Assembly: GCA_964567485.1 (NCBI GenBank)
Contig: CAZMMX010000005.1
Span: 1-64,000 of the forward strand
Origin: UBA1413 sp964567485
Lineage (GTDB): Bacteria > Bacteroidota > Bacteroidia > Bacteroidales > Prolixibacteraceae
DNA: 64,000 nucleotides
Direction: 5' to 3'
Below, piece by piece: positions 52,740 through 61,300 of this stretch. A program made the translations under genes and the position numbers. Each line of letters starts with the position of its first letter. Position 1 is the first letter of the stretch. A model generated the notes under the pieces. The model ran no database searches. It was not told the DNA's origin and saw nothing but the letters and a program-made list of their open reading frames with translations.

Positions 52740-55700
52740 CTAATTTTTGACCACTTTGACAGCATCGGCGATGACAATCCGGCTTGCCGACTTATTGGTG
52801 AGCACTACCCGGGCATTTTCCGGAGAGAGGTAAAAGGAGCCCAGGCTGTTCCACCCTGTTTCAGCGGTCTGCAACTGCAGCGTCTGTTCTGTCTCCCCGT
52901 CGTCATGGGTGATAAAATAATGGTATTCCCCGGCTTCTTCCTGGCTCCCGCCACCACGCGGGCCTCCCATCATGGGGCCACGGCGTGCCCCCATGTTATT
53001 AACATAAACATAGATATCGTAATGACCGGCTTCCTTCACCGGAATGGTCCAGGTCGCCTTCTGATCGCCAGCGCCCGACTTGATGTAATAAGCCGACCTG
53101 ACATAATGCCCGTAAAATCCCGAATTGGTGGTATTGGTCCAGTTCAGGGGGGGGCGCCAGTTGTTATACCCCTTGTATTTCAGATCGCTCTCCTCTTCCC
53201 TGACAATCAGGCGGCGGAGTAGCGAAACTTTGTCGTTCACCGTGAAGGTAAACCCGGGATCTTCATTGTCGACCAGGGTCTCATTGGGCTGAAGCAGAGC
53301 TACAGGCGCATCGAGCAAGGTCTCCCCCTCCAGAGGCACCACCTTGAGGTCCTCCTCCACCTTACCGAAGAAATTCATCAGTGTCTGGGGAATATTGGCC
53401 GACGTCAGGGTGTTGATGGTCACCCCACGGGGCTCACTGTCAAAGAGATAATTGACTTTTTTGGTCTCTCCGGCCTTGAGCCTGACAATTTTATTGATGT
53501 TATCCTCGGCACCCGGCATACCCCCGCGCATCATCCGGCCTCTTCCCCCGCCACCGGGTCCTCCCATGCGGAAGGTAAGCTTGATGACCCCGTCAACCTC
53601 CGAAGTATTGCTGGCGCTGTAGGTCACCATCGTCCTGATCTGGTCCCCCGATTTGGTGTTCACCGCCGTTACCGGCGATATCAAAAATCCGGGAAGTCTC
53701 TTCTCCTTAAACCAGTTATTCATCACCGGAGATATGGAAATTCCCAGTTCACGTTCTGTCTTTTTGTCGAGAGAATCAAAGGTAAGCACCCTGAAACGGT
53801 GATCTGCCAGGTTCTTCCTGAGAAAATCCCCGAAATCCCCCTCACCGGTCTCCGACTGGATCATCGTAAACAGAACGTCACCTTTCAGTTTGATGAGGTT
53901 ATCGACCAGGTGCCTCTGCTCCCGGGAAGCCAGCAGCTCTTCGAAGGAACGGTCCTGAAGGGCGATATTGGCCAGCTCGTCTTCGCTGATTCCGGTCATG
54001 TCACGAATCCATCCGGCACGCATGTCAGACGACTGGCTTTTGAAATAGGCATCCATCACCAGGTTGGTCACCGGCCAACGGTCCGACCGTACATGATTGC
54101 TGAAATAATAGAGCTGCGGAAAGACAAAATAAGGATTCGCCGATTCTGTGGCCGAAGTCACCTGTCCGGCGCTGAAACGGATATTGGGGCGTCCTCCTTC
54201 CCGGGTGAAATTTCCCAGGAGATTGTTGACGGCCATCAATTGGTAATCCTTGTCGGTCATCGATGCCCCCTCCCTATCGCTCCACCGTTTCTGGCGGCGG
54301 ATCTGGGACTTCACGTCCATGTCGCCCAAGAGGTATCCCTTTTCCTGCAGGAAGACCATTTCGGGCTGCACATACTCCTGTTGGAAGCTCCAGACCCGTT
54401 CAAATGACTTGAACTGCGCTGGCACCTCCACCACCGACAGGCGCCGGAAGGGAAATTCCATGTTGTAGGTTCTCAGGAAATCACGGAACCGCTCTCCGAT
54501 CACCGCGGAAATGGTATCCTCCACCTCTGACAGTGCATCGCCGAAGATATCGTGGCCTTCAAGATGCCAAATCCCGAATTCCACACCCTCTGACTCCATC
54601 TTTTTATGCTCATAATTACCGATGGCCAGGGAAATCTGGGTCAGGGGATGGTCGTTGGTAAAGAGCGTAGTTCCCGGCGAAGTCTCCCTCGGGGATCCCT
54701 GGGATACCGCCACCAGCGAGGTGTCGGTGGTCACTTCCAGCCGGAAATCGGTGAAGTAGATGCGGTTCCACCCGAAATTACGGGTACTGTAGGAGGCCCC
54801 GGTTTCGGGATACCACCCGGCCTCACGTGTCAGCAGCAAATAGTCGGGCTCAATGAACGCATACCGTTTGTCGACATTAATAACAAACTCGCCGAATTTT
54901 TCGCGCTGGGTCTCGTTATCAATGTCGAGATAACAATAAGCTTCGTCGATTTCTCCGGAATAGGCCATCTCGACCGCCAGGGTATCCCTGCCGGTAAAGG
55001 GGCGGGAGAGAGGGAAGATCACCAGCTGTTGTTTTCTGACGGGGGTGACTTCCGATCCTCCGATGCGGGCAGAGGAGATTTCCAATCCGGGATTAAGCGT
55101 AAGAACCAGGGAATCGATCGCCTGCGGGTTGTTATTGACCAGTTGCATCCATGAGGTCACCGCGATATTCTCCCCATCATGAACCAGCTTCAGGGTGTGC
55201 GTGGCCACATCGGCCACCGGCCCTGAAGAATAGTGGTTATTCAGTTCCACGGCCTGTGCCCGCATTCTGTCGTTCTTCACGAAACGGTGGACATGGCTGT
55301 AGGCCAGGTAACCCCCTCCCGCAATGAAGAGAACGCTGAAGATTACCGACAGCCAGGTCATCGACTCAGACTGTGGTAACCTCTTCAGAAGGTATATGGT
55401 GAGAAAAATAAAGCCTGCGCCCAGGAAAAAATAGATGCCGCGGTGACCGAGGATGACCTCCAGGTTGCCGAAGCCGGTGATTCCCGACCTGAGCATGGGA
55501 ATATTGAAAGCCATGTAGTCAAAGACATAATAATAAGCATCCTGGATCAAAAACAAGGTAAGGCCGATATATCCCAGAATGATCACAAAAGTCACCGCCT
55601 GGTTGCGGATCAGACTCATCAGCAAAAAGGAGAGTCCCATGATGAAAACCAGGGTGGGTATGGAGATCAGCACCAGATAAAGGAGATAGGACCACCAGGA

Positions 55701-56126
55701 AACAGAAGTCCCCGCGGAAACCAGATTAAAAATCAGGGCCATGGCCAGTACGGCGATGTTGAGAATCATGAAAACCTGTATATTTCCCAGGGTCTTGCCA
55801 ATCACGTATTCGCCGTTGGTCATGGAGCGCATGTAAATCACCTCGGTGGTGTCGAGTTTTTTGTCCCTCTTCAGGAAATCGGAAGCGAGGAACACGGCAA
55901 TAATGGCCTGGGCCACATTCAGAATCAGCAGGTTGAAATAGGGAATTCCCGAGGGAACGGCTCTGAGAATCCACTGGGGGCTGCCGGCATCGGTGAGCAT
56001 GACCAGATTCATAAAAAAGAGAACCAGCAGGGCCAGAATACTGAAAATCCTGAAAAACCAGCTGCGGAACAGGGTCTTTCTTTCGTACTTGGCTATCGAG
56101 TTGATATTGTGCAGTGATATCATCAT
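52740..56126 (-). CDS. ABC-2 permease fused to M1-like and golvesin-like domains
   Basis: 1128 residues. Residues 1-280 carry about eight membrane helices of an ABC-2 permease. Residues 280-820 look like a peptidase M1 fold, including EVPAQFKSFERVW, but no HExxH zinc motif is found, so it is probably non-catalytic and may bind a substrate or peptide. A Gly/Met/Arg-rich stretch at 850-870 and another near 1045-1060 flank a C-terminal beta domain (WNSLGSFYLSPENARVVL, IVIADAVKVV) of the golvesin/xanthan-lyase-like type. It begins 14 bases after the ABC ATPase gene, its likely motor. Confidence 0.75.
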   Translation of the reverse strand: MMISLHNINSIAKYERKTLFRSWFFRIFSILALLVLFFMNLVMLTDAGSPQWILRAVPSGIPYFNLLILNVAQAIIAVFLASDFLKRDKKLDTTEVIYMRSMTNGEYVIGKTLGNIQVFMILNIAVLAMALIFNLVSAGTSVSWWSYLLYLVLISIPTLVFIMGLSFLLMSLIRNQAVTFVIILGYIGLTLFLIQDAYYYVFDYMAFNIPMLRSGITGFGNLEVILGHRGIYFFLGAGFIFLTIYLLKRLPQSESMTWLSVIFSVLFIAGGGYLAYSHVHRFVKNDRMRAQAVELNNHYSSGPVADVATHTLKLVHDGENIAVTSWMQLVNNNPQAIDSLVLTLNPGLEISSARIGGSEVTPVRKQQLVIFPLSRPFTGRDTLAVEMAYSGEIDEAYCYLDIDNETQREKFGEFVINVDKRYAFIEPDYLLLTREAGWYPETGASYSTRNFGWNRIYFTDFRLEVTTDTSLVAVSQGSPRETSPGTTLFTNDHPLTQISLAIGNYEHKKMESEGVEFGIWHLEGHDIFGDALSEVEDTISAVIGERFRDFLRTYNMEFPFRRLSVVEVPAQFKSFERVWSFQQEYVQPEMVFLQEKGYLLGDMDVKSQIRRQKRWSDREGASMTDKDYQLMAVNNLLGNFTREGGRPNIRFSAGQVTSATESANPYFVFPQLYYFSNHVRSDRWPVTNLVMDAYFKSQSSDMRAGWIRDMTGISEDELANIALQDRSFEELLASREQRHLVDNLIKLKGDVLFTMIQSETGEGDFGDFLRKNLADHRFRVLTFDSLDKKTERELGISISPVMNNWFKEKRLPGFLISPVTAVNTKSGDQIRTMVTYSASNTSEVDGVIKLTFRMGGPGGGGRGRMMRGGMPGAEDNINKIVRLKAGETKKVNYLFDSEPRGVTINTLTSANIPQTLMNFFGKVEEDLKVVPLEGETLLDAPVALLQPNETLVDNEDPGFTFTVNDKVSLLRRLIVREEESDLKYKGYNNWRPPLNWTNTTNSGFYGHYVRSAYYIKSGAGDQKATWTIPVKEAGHYDIYVYVNNMGARRGPMMGGPRGGGSQEEAGEYHYFITHDDGETEQTLQLQTAETGWNSLGSFYLSPENARVVLTNKSASRIVIADAVKVVKN

Positions 56127-56140
56127 TCTTCAGGTTTTGA

Positions 56141-57037
56141 TCAGGCGGAAGTCCACTGATTCAGTTTTTTCTCCATGAAATAGACATAGGCATGTTCGAG
56201 GTTGGGCTCGATGGGTTTGCCGTAGTATCCGTTGATCTCGTCGGCCACCACCTGCATCTCCCAGCCGTAATCGGAAGGAATAGTGGTGATGACCGGGTAT
56301 TTGTCGTTGATTTCGAGGTACTCCTTTTCGGTGGCCTGAATCTGCCACACCTTTCCCTCGGCTTCTTTGACCAGATCACCGGGAGAACCGGTGAAAGCCA
56401 GCTTTCCTTTATTCAGAAGAGCCACATGCTCACATGTGCTGGAAATATCGCCCACAATATGGGTGGAGAGAATGATAATGACATCACGTGTGCTGATATT
56501 GGAAAGGAGGTTGCGGAAGCGGATCCTCTCTTCAGGGTCGAGGCCGGTGGTAGGCTCATCGACGATAATGATGCGGGGATCGTTGATCAGTGCCTGGGCA
56601 ATCCCCAGCCTTCGTTTCATCCCTCCCGAAAGACGGTTGGCATTGCGGTCACGGGCTTCAAAAAGCCCTACCTCCTCGAGCATCCGGTCTACTGCCTCCT
56701 CGCGCCTGGCCTTGTTCTTCATGCCCGCCAGCCGCGCCGTATAATCGAGAAACTCCCAGGTCTTCAACTTGGCAAAAAACCGGAAATCCTGGGGCAGATA
56801 CCCCAACATAGACCTGATTTCACGCCTGTTCTTCATCAGATCATACTGGTCATTGATGGTCACCTTCCCGTTGGTGGGCTTCATCAGCGTCACCAGAATG
56901 CGCATCAGCGTTGACTTGCCGGCACCATTGGGCCCCAGTAATCCGAACATCCCGTTGGGTATCTCCAGATTGATATCTTTTAACGCCCAATTGCCGTTCG
57001 TGTAAATCTTATTGAGATTCTCTACTGATATTTTCAC
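56141..57037 (-). CDS. ABC transporter ATP-binding protein of the hybrid exporter
   Basis: 298 residues from a GTG at 57037 (KISVENLNKIYTNG); a TTG at 57109 opens the frame earlier and no ATG is suitable. Walker A GPNGAGKST, signature LSGGMKRR and Walker B IIIVDEPTTGLDP are present. It closely resembles the ATPase half of the RND-ABC fusion (GMFGLLGPNGAGKST, TWEFLDYTARLAG, LGYLPQDF), so the two are probably duplicates. First gene of the operon; no TAnnTTTG box was found upstream. Confidence 0.9.
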   Translation of the reverse strand: MKISVENLNKIYTNGNWALKDINLEIPNGMFGLLGPNGAGKSTLMRILVTLMKPTNGKVTINDQYDLMKNRREIRSMLGYLPQDFRFFAKLKTWEFLDYTARLAGMKNKARREEAVDRMLEEVGLFEARDRNANRLSGGMKRRLGIAQALINDPRIIIVDEPTTGLDPEERIRFRNLLSNISTRDVIIILSTHIVGDISSTCEHVALLNKGKLAFTGSPGDLVKEAEGKVWQIQATEKEYLEINDKYPVITTIPSDYGWEMQVVADEINGYYGKPIEPNLEHAYVYFMEKKLNQWTSA

Positions 57038-57189
57038 TTTATAAGCTGGTTTTTTGTGGTGCTGTTGAATTTCGACTCTCCCTGACAATGAAAGTTTAAT
57101 GTTACGCAATTATTTGTTACCAAAAGGGCTTCCCGGTTACAGGAAAACTCCTGAAATGCCATAATTATTCTGAAATTGAAAATTTTTTA

Positions 57190-57223
57190 CAAAAAAAGAG
57201 GTCCCGGAATCCGGAACCTCTTT
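57190..57223 (-). terminator. Rho-independent terminator after the secreted protein gene
   Basis: AAAGAGGT with ACCTCTTT (57195-57202 and 57216-57223) around a CCGG/CCGG inner pairing; on the minus strand a run of T follows. It insulates the hybrid-exporter operon from the upstream gene. Confidence 0.85.
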
Positions 57224-57242
57224 CACTGAAGCTTTACGCTAC

Positions 57243-57821
57243 CTATTTTGTAAGGTCGTAGACAAACTCCTTGTTACCGCCCGTGATGACCACGGTGTAT
57301 AAACCAGGGTCAAGACCCTTAAGATCGTACCCCGCTATGGTGTTGAACTCTTTCCCCAAAGAGGATTCGTACAAAGTCTCGCCCTTCGTGTCGAAGATAT
57401 AAAACCGGAGATGATCCTTGTCAAAATTGAGATAGGAAATCTTCAGAAGATTCTCTGACCAGGTAAAATAAGGATCAAAACGAAGCTCGGAATCTCCCAC
57501 CTGCAGACCACCATCCCTGATGGTAACCGACCTCTTTACAGTGGAGGTGTTCACCTTTACCGAAAGCTCATACCGGCCATCTTCCAGTCCCGAGAAATCA
57601 AAAAGCTTACGGTAACCCGTCTGAATCTCCTTCGTTTCATGGCGATACACCAGGGTGCCGTCAGCGGCATTCACGGAAATCTCAAAGAGAGAAGGCCTCT
57701 CATTGGCAAGTGCCACTATGGCCTTGTTTTCCCTGACCGGAGTAACCTCCAGACGGGGCCTTTCCACGGCTCCCGCAACTGTCGCTGCAAGGGCCAGAAC
57801 TAATGTTGCAATTGTTTTCAT
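57243..57821 (-). CDS. Secreted protein with possible type IX sorting tail
   Basis: 192 residues with a clear signal peptide (MKTIATLVLALAATVAGA) and no lipobox. The body is beta-rich without known domain. The last 40 residues (YDLKGLDPGLYTVVITGGNKEFVYDLTK, split here by 20-residue limit: GLDPGLYTVVITGGNK) look like the C-terminal sorting domain of type IX secretion. It has a -7 box right before its ATG and a terminator after it. Function unknown. Confidence 0.6.
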   Translation of the reverse strand: MKTIATLVLALAATVAGAVERPRLEVTPVRENKAIVALANERPSLFEISVNAADGTLVYRHETKEIQTGYRKLFDFSGLEDGRYELSVKVNTSTVKRSVTIRDGGLQVGDSELRFDPYFTWSENLLKISYLNFDKDHLRFYIFDTKGETLYESSLGKEFNTIAGYDLKGLDPGLYTVVITGGNKEFVYDLTK

Positions 57822-57846
57822 AACGTTCTCTAATTGTTTAACGCCA

Positions 57847-57854
57847 CAAATGTA
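57847..57854 (-). promoter_or_regulatory. -7 box for the secreted protein gene
   Basis: On the minus strand TACATTTG matches TAnnTTTG, about 26 bases before the ATG. The rest of the divergent spacer 57855-58086 is A/T-rich and shows no further motif. Confidence 0.5.
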
Positions 57855-58086
57855 TCCGTTATGAAAGAGACTCCTCCTTATTTATTGTAATATCTACAAA
57901 TTGAGTATGTTTTATAACATATCTTTAACATTACGGCAAATTTGTAAATTATGAAAAATAAAACATTCTCATTATATTCTTCGGAAATGGATATTTTAAT
58001 AGCCGATTAATAACGAATAGCTATTGTAACGCCTTTTTTTTGAATTCTCGTGAATCGTGGCGAAATTGCACGCTTTTACCACCAAT

Positions 58087-58776
58087 ATGGAAATCACGAC
58101 GGGACAGTTACTGGAGGGGGCACGTCAGGCTGAAGGTCTGACGGTGGTCATTGATGTTTTCAGGGCTTTTTCCACGGCTTGTTATGCCGTGGCTATGGGA
58201 TTGGGGCCGCTCTATCCGGTGGGGACCCTGGAAGAGGCCTTTCGTCTGAAGGAGAAAATAGGAGATGCCCTTCTCGTGGGAGAGAGGAATGAACGCCGCC
58301 CCGAGGGCTTTGACCTGGGCAACTCGCCTGCTCTTTTGCTGAAGTCGGGATTCCGGGGCAGACCCATGATCCACACCACCAGTTCCGGAACCCAGGGAAT
58401 CGTGAATGCCCATCAAGCCCGGGAGATCATCACGGGAAGCTTTGTCAATGCCGGGGCTATCGTCCGTTACATCAGAAGACAGAACCCTTCACGCGTCTCC
58501 CTGGTAGGTATGGGGTACGCCTGCCAGTACCCCACCGATGAGGATACCCTGTGTGCCGAATACCTCACCCGCTCACTCAAGGGAGAAGAGAGCGGTTTCG
58601 GAGCCATGAGAGAGGTAATCAGAATGGGATCGGGAGCCCGTTTTTTCGATCCCGCCAGCCAGGAATGGGCACCGGCCGAAGACTTTGACCTCTGCCTCCG
58701 TCCCGCCATTTTTGATTTTGTCCTGCGCGCGGAAACCGGGGAACACGGTCTTTTCCTGCGTAAAATTGATATTTAA
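58087..58776 (+). CDS. comB: 2-phosphosulfolactate phosphatase family protein (ComB)
   Basis: 229 residues. The family core is clear: VVIDVFRAFSTACY, LVGERNERRPEGFDLGNSP, IHTTSSGTQGI and GYACQYPTDEDTLCAEYL with acidic metal residues. ComB removes phosphate from 2-phosphosulfolactate, a coenzyme M precursor in archaea; the bacterial role is unclear. The start could be a GTG at 58057; the ATG at 58087 fits the family N-terminus better. The PatB-like gene begins eight bases after its stop. Confidence 0.85.
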   Translation: MEITTGQLLEGARQAEGLTVVIDVFRAFSTACYAVAMGLGPLYPVGTLEEAFRLKEKIGDALLVGERNERRPEGFDLGNSPALLLKSGFRGRPMIHTTSSGTQGIVNAHQAREIITGSFVNAGAIVRYIRRQNPSRVSLVGMGYACQYPTDEDTLCAEYLTRSLKGEESGFGAMREVIRMGSGARFFDPASQEWAPAEDFDLCLRPAIFDFVLRAETGEHGLFLRKIDI

Positions 58777-58784
58777 CCATTCCC

Positions 58785-59963
58785 ATGAGTAAGAATTACG
58801 ATTTCAGCGGGGTCGTCGACCGACGCGGTACTGACAGCTTTAAATATGACGCCCTGAAAATGATCTTCGGAAGCGATGACCTGCTTCCCCTCTGGGTGGC
58901 CGACACCGATTTCCGCACCCCTGATTTTATCATGGAAGCCATCAGAAAGAGACTGGAGCATGATATTCTGGGATATACCTTCCGTGGGGAGGGATTTTCC
59001 CGCAGCATCTCTTCCTGGCTTCACCATTATTACGGAACCACCGTTCCCGAAGGGTGGATCTCCTTCACCCCCGGGGTGGTCTCCGCCGTCACCGTGGCGG
59101 TGATGGCCTTTACCCAACCGGGAGACAGGGTCATCGTTCAGCCCCCCGTCTATTTTCCCTTTTACGAAAGCATCACCGGTTCAGAAAGAAGAGTCACGCT
59201 GAATCCGCTGAAACTGCATGATGGAAGATATCATTTTGATCTTGCGGATCTGGAAGCCAAAATCGATGAGCGCACCACGATGCTGATCCTGTGCAGTCCC
59301 CACAACCCCGGGGGAATGGTCTGGACCAGAGATGAACTGGAAGCTCTGGCCCGAATCTGCAGCCGGCATAATATAATGGTGGTGTCAGACGAGATCCATT
59401 CTGACCTGGTGTATGCAGGGCACCGCCATACCCCCTGGTGGATGGTGTCGGAAGAGACCGCCCGCCATTCCGTGGTTTGTATGGCTCCCAGCAAGACTTT
59501 CAACATCGCCGGGTTATCCACTTCCTACACCATCATCCCCAACCCGGAAATCCGGAGAAAATTCGACGCCCTGGTACAGACCCTCCACATCGGCACTGGC
59601 AATATTCCCGGCACCATAGCCCTGGAAGCCGCCTATACCCACGGACATGACTGGCTCAGACAGATGATGGCTTATGTGGAGGAGAACTACGGCTTTCTGG
59701 AAGAATTCATGGCTGCCCGTCTTCCCCGGGTGAAGGTAATGAAACCAGAGGCCACTTTTCTGGTATGGCTCGACTTCCGGGAGTATGGCATGGATGACCG
59801 TCAGCTCTCAGAATTCCTGGTCAGGGAAGCAGGAATTGCCCTGAACAACGGCGCCCGCTTCGGCATTGGCGGCGACGGCTGGCAACGCATCAACATCGGA
59901 TGCCCCCGGAAGGTGCTGACGGAAGGCCTGGAAAGAATGGCCGCAGCCTTTGCCCGGGTGTAA
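58785..59963 (+). CDS. PatB/MalY family PLP-dependent C-S lyase
   Basis: 392 residues, fold-type I aminotransferase. The PLP lysine 237 is in APSKTFNIAGL; LWVADTDFRTP near 36-46 and SPHNPGGMVW near 171-180 are typical of PatB. These enzymes act as cystathionine beta-lyases or cysteine-S-conjugate lyases. Coupling to comB hints at sulfur metabolism, but the substrate is not known. It converges with the glycosyltransferase gene; a nine-pair hairpin covers the end. Confidence 0.9.
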   Translation: MSKNYDFSGVVDRRGTDSFKYDALKMIFGSDDLLPLWVADTDFRTPDFIMEAIRKRLEHDILGYTFRGEGFSRSISSWLHHYYGTTVPEGWISFTPGVVSAVTVAVMAFTQPGDRVIVQPPVYFPFYESITGSERRVTLNPLKLHDGRYHFDLADLEAKIDERTTMLILCSPHNPGGMVWTRDELEALARICSRHNIMVVSDEIHSDLVYAGHRHTPWWMVSEETARHSVVCMAPSKTFNIAGLSTSYTIIPNPEIRRKFDALVQTLHIGTGNIPGTIALEAAYTHGHDWLRQMMAYVEENYGFLEEFMAARLPRVKVMKPEATFLVWLDFREYGMDDRQLSEFLVREAGIALNNGARFGIGGDGWQRINIGCPRKVLTEGLERMAAAFARV

Positions 59964-59985
59964 CAGCGACGGAAGAACACCCGGG
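59953..59985. other. Hairpin at the convergent end of patB and the glycosyltransferase
   Basis: CCCGGGTGT (59953-59961) pairs perfectly with ACACCCGGG (59977-59985). The stem covers the patB stop codon. No T run follows on either strand, so termination would be rho-dependent or weak. Confidence 0.5.
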
Positions 59986-59987
59986 AT

Positions 59988-60980
59988 CTATTCGGGATAA
60001 TTCTCATTGATCCAGGCGACGGCTGCCGAGATATCGATATCATTCATGCAGCGAAAATGCTTTTTCGGGCATTTGGCATACCCCAGTTTGGAGCAGGGCC
60101 GGCATGGGAGCCCTTTCACCTCCATGATTTTGGAGGAAGGATGCGGCAGGTAGGGATACATGCCGAATTTGGGCACCGTATTCCCCCAGAAGGAGAGAAT
60201 CTTCTTACGGAAAGCAGCAGCAATGTGCATCATTCCCGTATCGTTGGTCATCACCAACCGGGCATTCCGTACCAGGGTCGCCGATTCGCTGATGGTGGTC
60301 TTCCCCGCCAGATTCAGCACATGGTCCCCTACCCTGCGGTCAATTTCCCGGCTCATCGGGGTTTCGCAATTGCCCCCCACCAGGATGACGGGATAGGAGA
60401 TGCTGTCGCAAATGGCAGCCACCTTAGCGGCCGGCAGTTGTTTAGTGGCGTAGGTGCCACTAATGATCACTGCAATATAGCCGCTGCGGTACCTCTCAGG
60501 GAGCAAGCCCATGTCATACTCCTCCCCCGAAGGGATGAAAAAGTCAAGTCCCCCGCCATCGTCCCGGACCTGAAATGGGGAGAGCGTACTGAAATAACGC
60601 TCCACGATATGCCGGTCGGGGAGCAGGTCAATCTTAAAGCTCACCAGCAGCCACTTTCTGAGATTCTCCTTCCTGAAGGAACGCGCCGGAACACCCAGCG
60701 CCCTTTTAATGCGTAAACTTCTTATGTTGTTGTGCAGGTCAATGATCTGGTCATACTTCTCGGCCCGCAGGGCTGTCATCAAATCCCCGATATGATCGTT
60801 GAGAAAATGGACCTTGTCGATATAGGGATTGGCCACCAGAAGCTCCCGGAATTTGTTTTTGGTGACAAAATGAATCACGGCCCCGGGATGCTGCTGCCTG
60901 AGACACCGTACCAGGGGCGTTGTCAACACAATGTCGCCAATGGAACTGAACCTGATAAATAAAAATTTCCTTTTCTCCAT
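59988..60980 (-). CDS. Family 9 glycosyltransferase, heptosyltransferase-like
   Basis: Adds heptose or another sugar to the lipopolysaccharide core at the inner membrane. 330 residues from the ATG at 60980 (MEKRKFLFIRFSSIGDIVLTTP), the typical N-terminus; a TTG at 60992 is rejected. VMTNDTGMMHIAAAF near the C-terminus is the nucleotide-sugar site. A cysteine-rich tail (CRPCSKLGYAKCPKKHFRC) is common in Bacteroidota members. It follows atpC by 51 bases. Confidence 0.92.
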   Translation of the reverse strand: MEKRKFLFIRFSSIGDIVLTTPLVRCLRQQHPGAVIHFVTKNKFRELLVANPYIDKVHFLNDHIGDLMTALRAEKYDQIIDLHNNIRSLRIKRALGVPARSFRKENLRKWLLVSFKIDLLPDRHIVERYFSTLSPFQVRDDGGGLDFFIPSGEEYDMGLLPERYRSGYIAVIISGTYATKQLPAAKVAAICDSISYPVILVGGNCETPMSREIDRRVGDHVLNLAGKTTISESATLVRNARLVMTNDTGMMHIAAAFRKKILSFWGNTVPKFGMYPYLPHPSSKIMEVKGLPCRPCSKLGYAKCPKKHFRCMNDIDISAAVAWINENYPE

Positions 60981-61031
60981 AGCCAGGGTCAAAAGGCATT
61001 TTGCCGGAATACTCCTCCGGAATTGGGATCA

Positions 61032-61271
61032 CTAAGCGTCAACCAGAACCACCACATAGTTATCCCTGTTTTCCACCACCCCTCCGGGTATGGGAAAATT
61101 TCGCTCATTACCCCCTTCTTCGATAATGCGGAGCGTTCCTTTCTTCAGGGTAGATATGAGCGGGGCGTGATTTTTTAGCAATTCGAAGGAGCTTTTGCTC
61201 CCCGGTAGCTGCACCAGGGTGACCTCTCCTGCATAAATCTTCTTTTGGGGTGAGATAATTTCCAGCAACAT
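61032..61271 (-). CDS. atpC: ATP synthase F1 epsilon subunit (short form)
   Basis: 79 residues covering only the N-terminal beta-barrel domain of epsilon (SPQKKIYAGEVTLVQLPGS); the usual C-terminal helical hairpin that inhibits the enzyme is missing, as in other Bacteroidota. It lies 29 bases after atpD. Confidence 0.93.
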   Translation of the reverse strand: MLLEIISPQKKIYAGEVTLVQLPGSKSSFELLKNHAPLISTLKKGTLRIIEEGGNERNFPIPGGVVENRDNYVVVLVDA

Positions 61272-61300
61272 GACCTTCTCCTCCTGAATTTCCGCGTTGG

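Noticed and set aside
59953..59985. Hairpin read as an intrinsic terminator
   Set aside because: No T run on either strand, so it is listed only as a hairpin.
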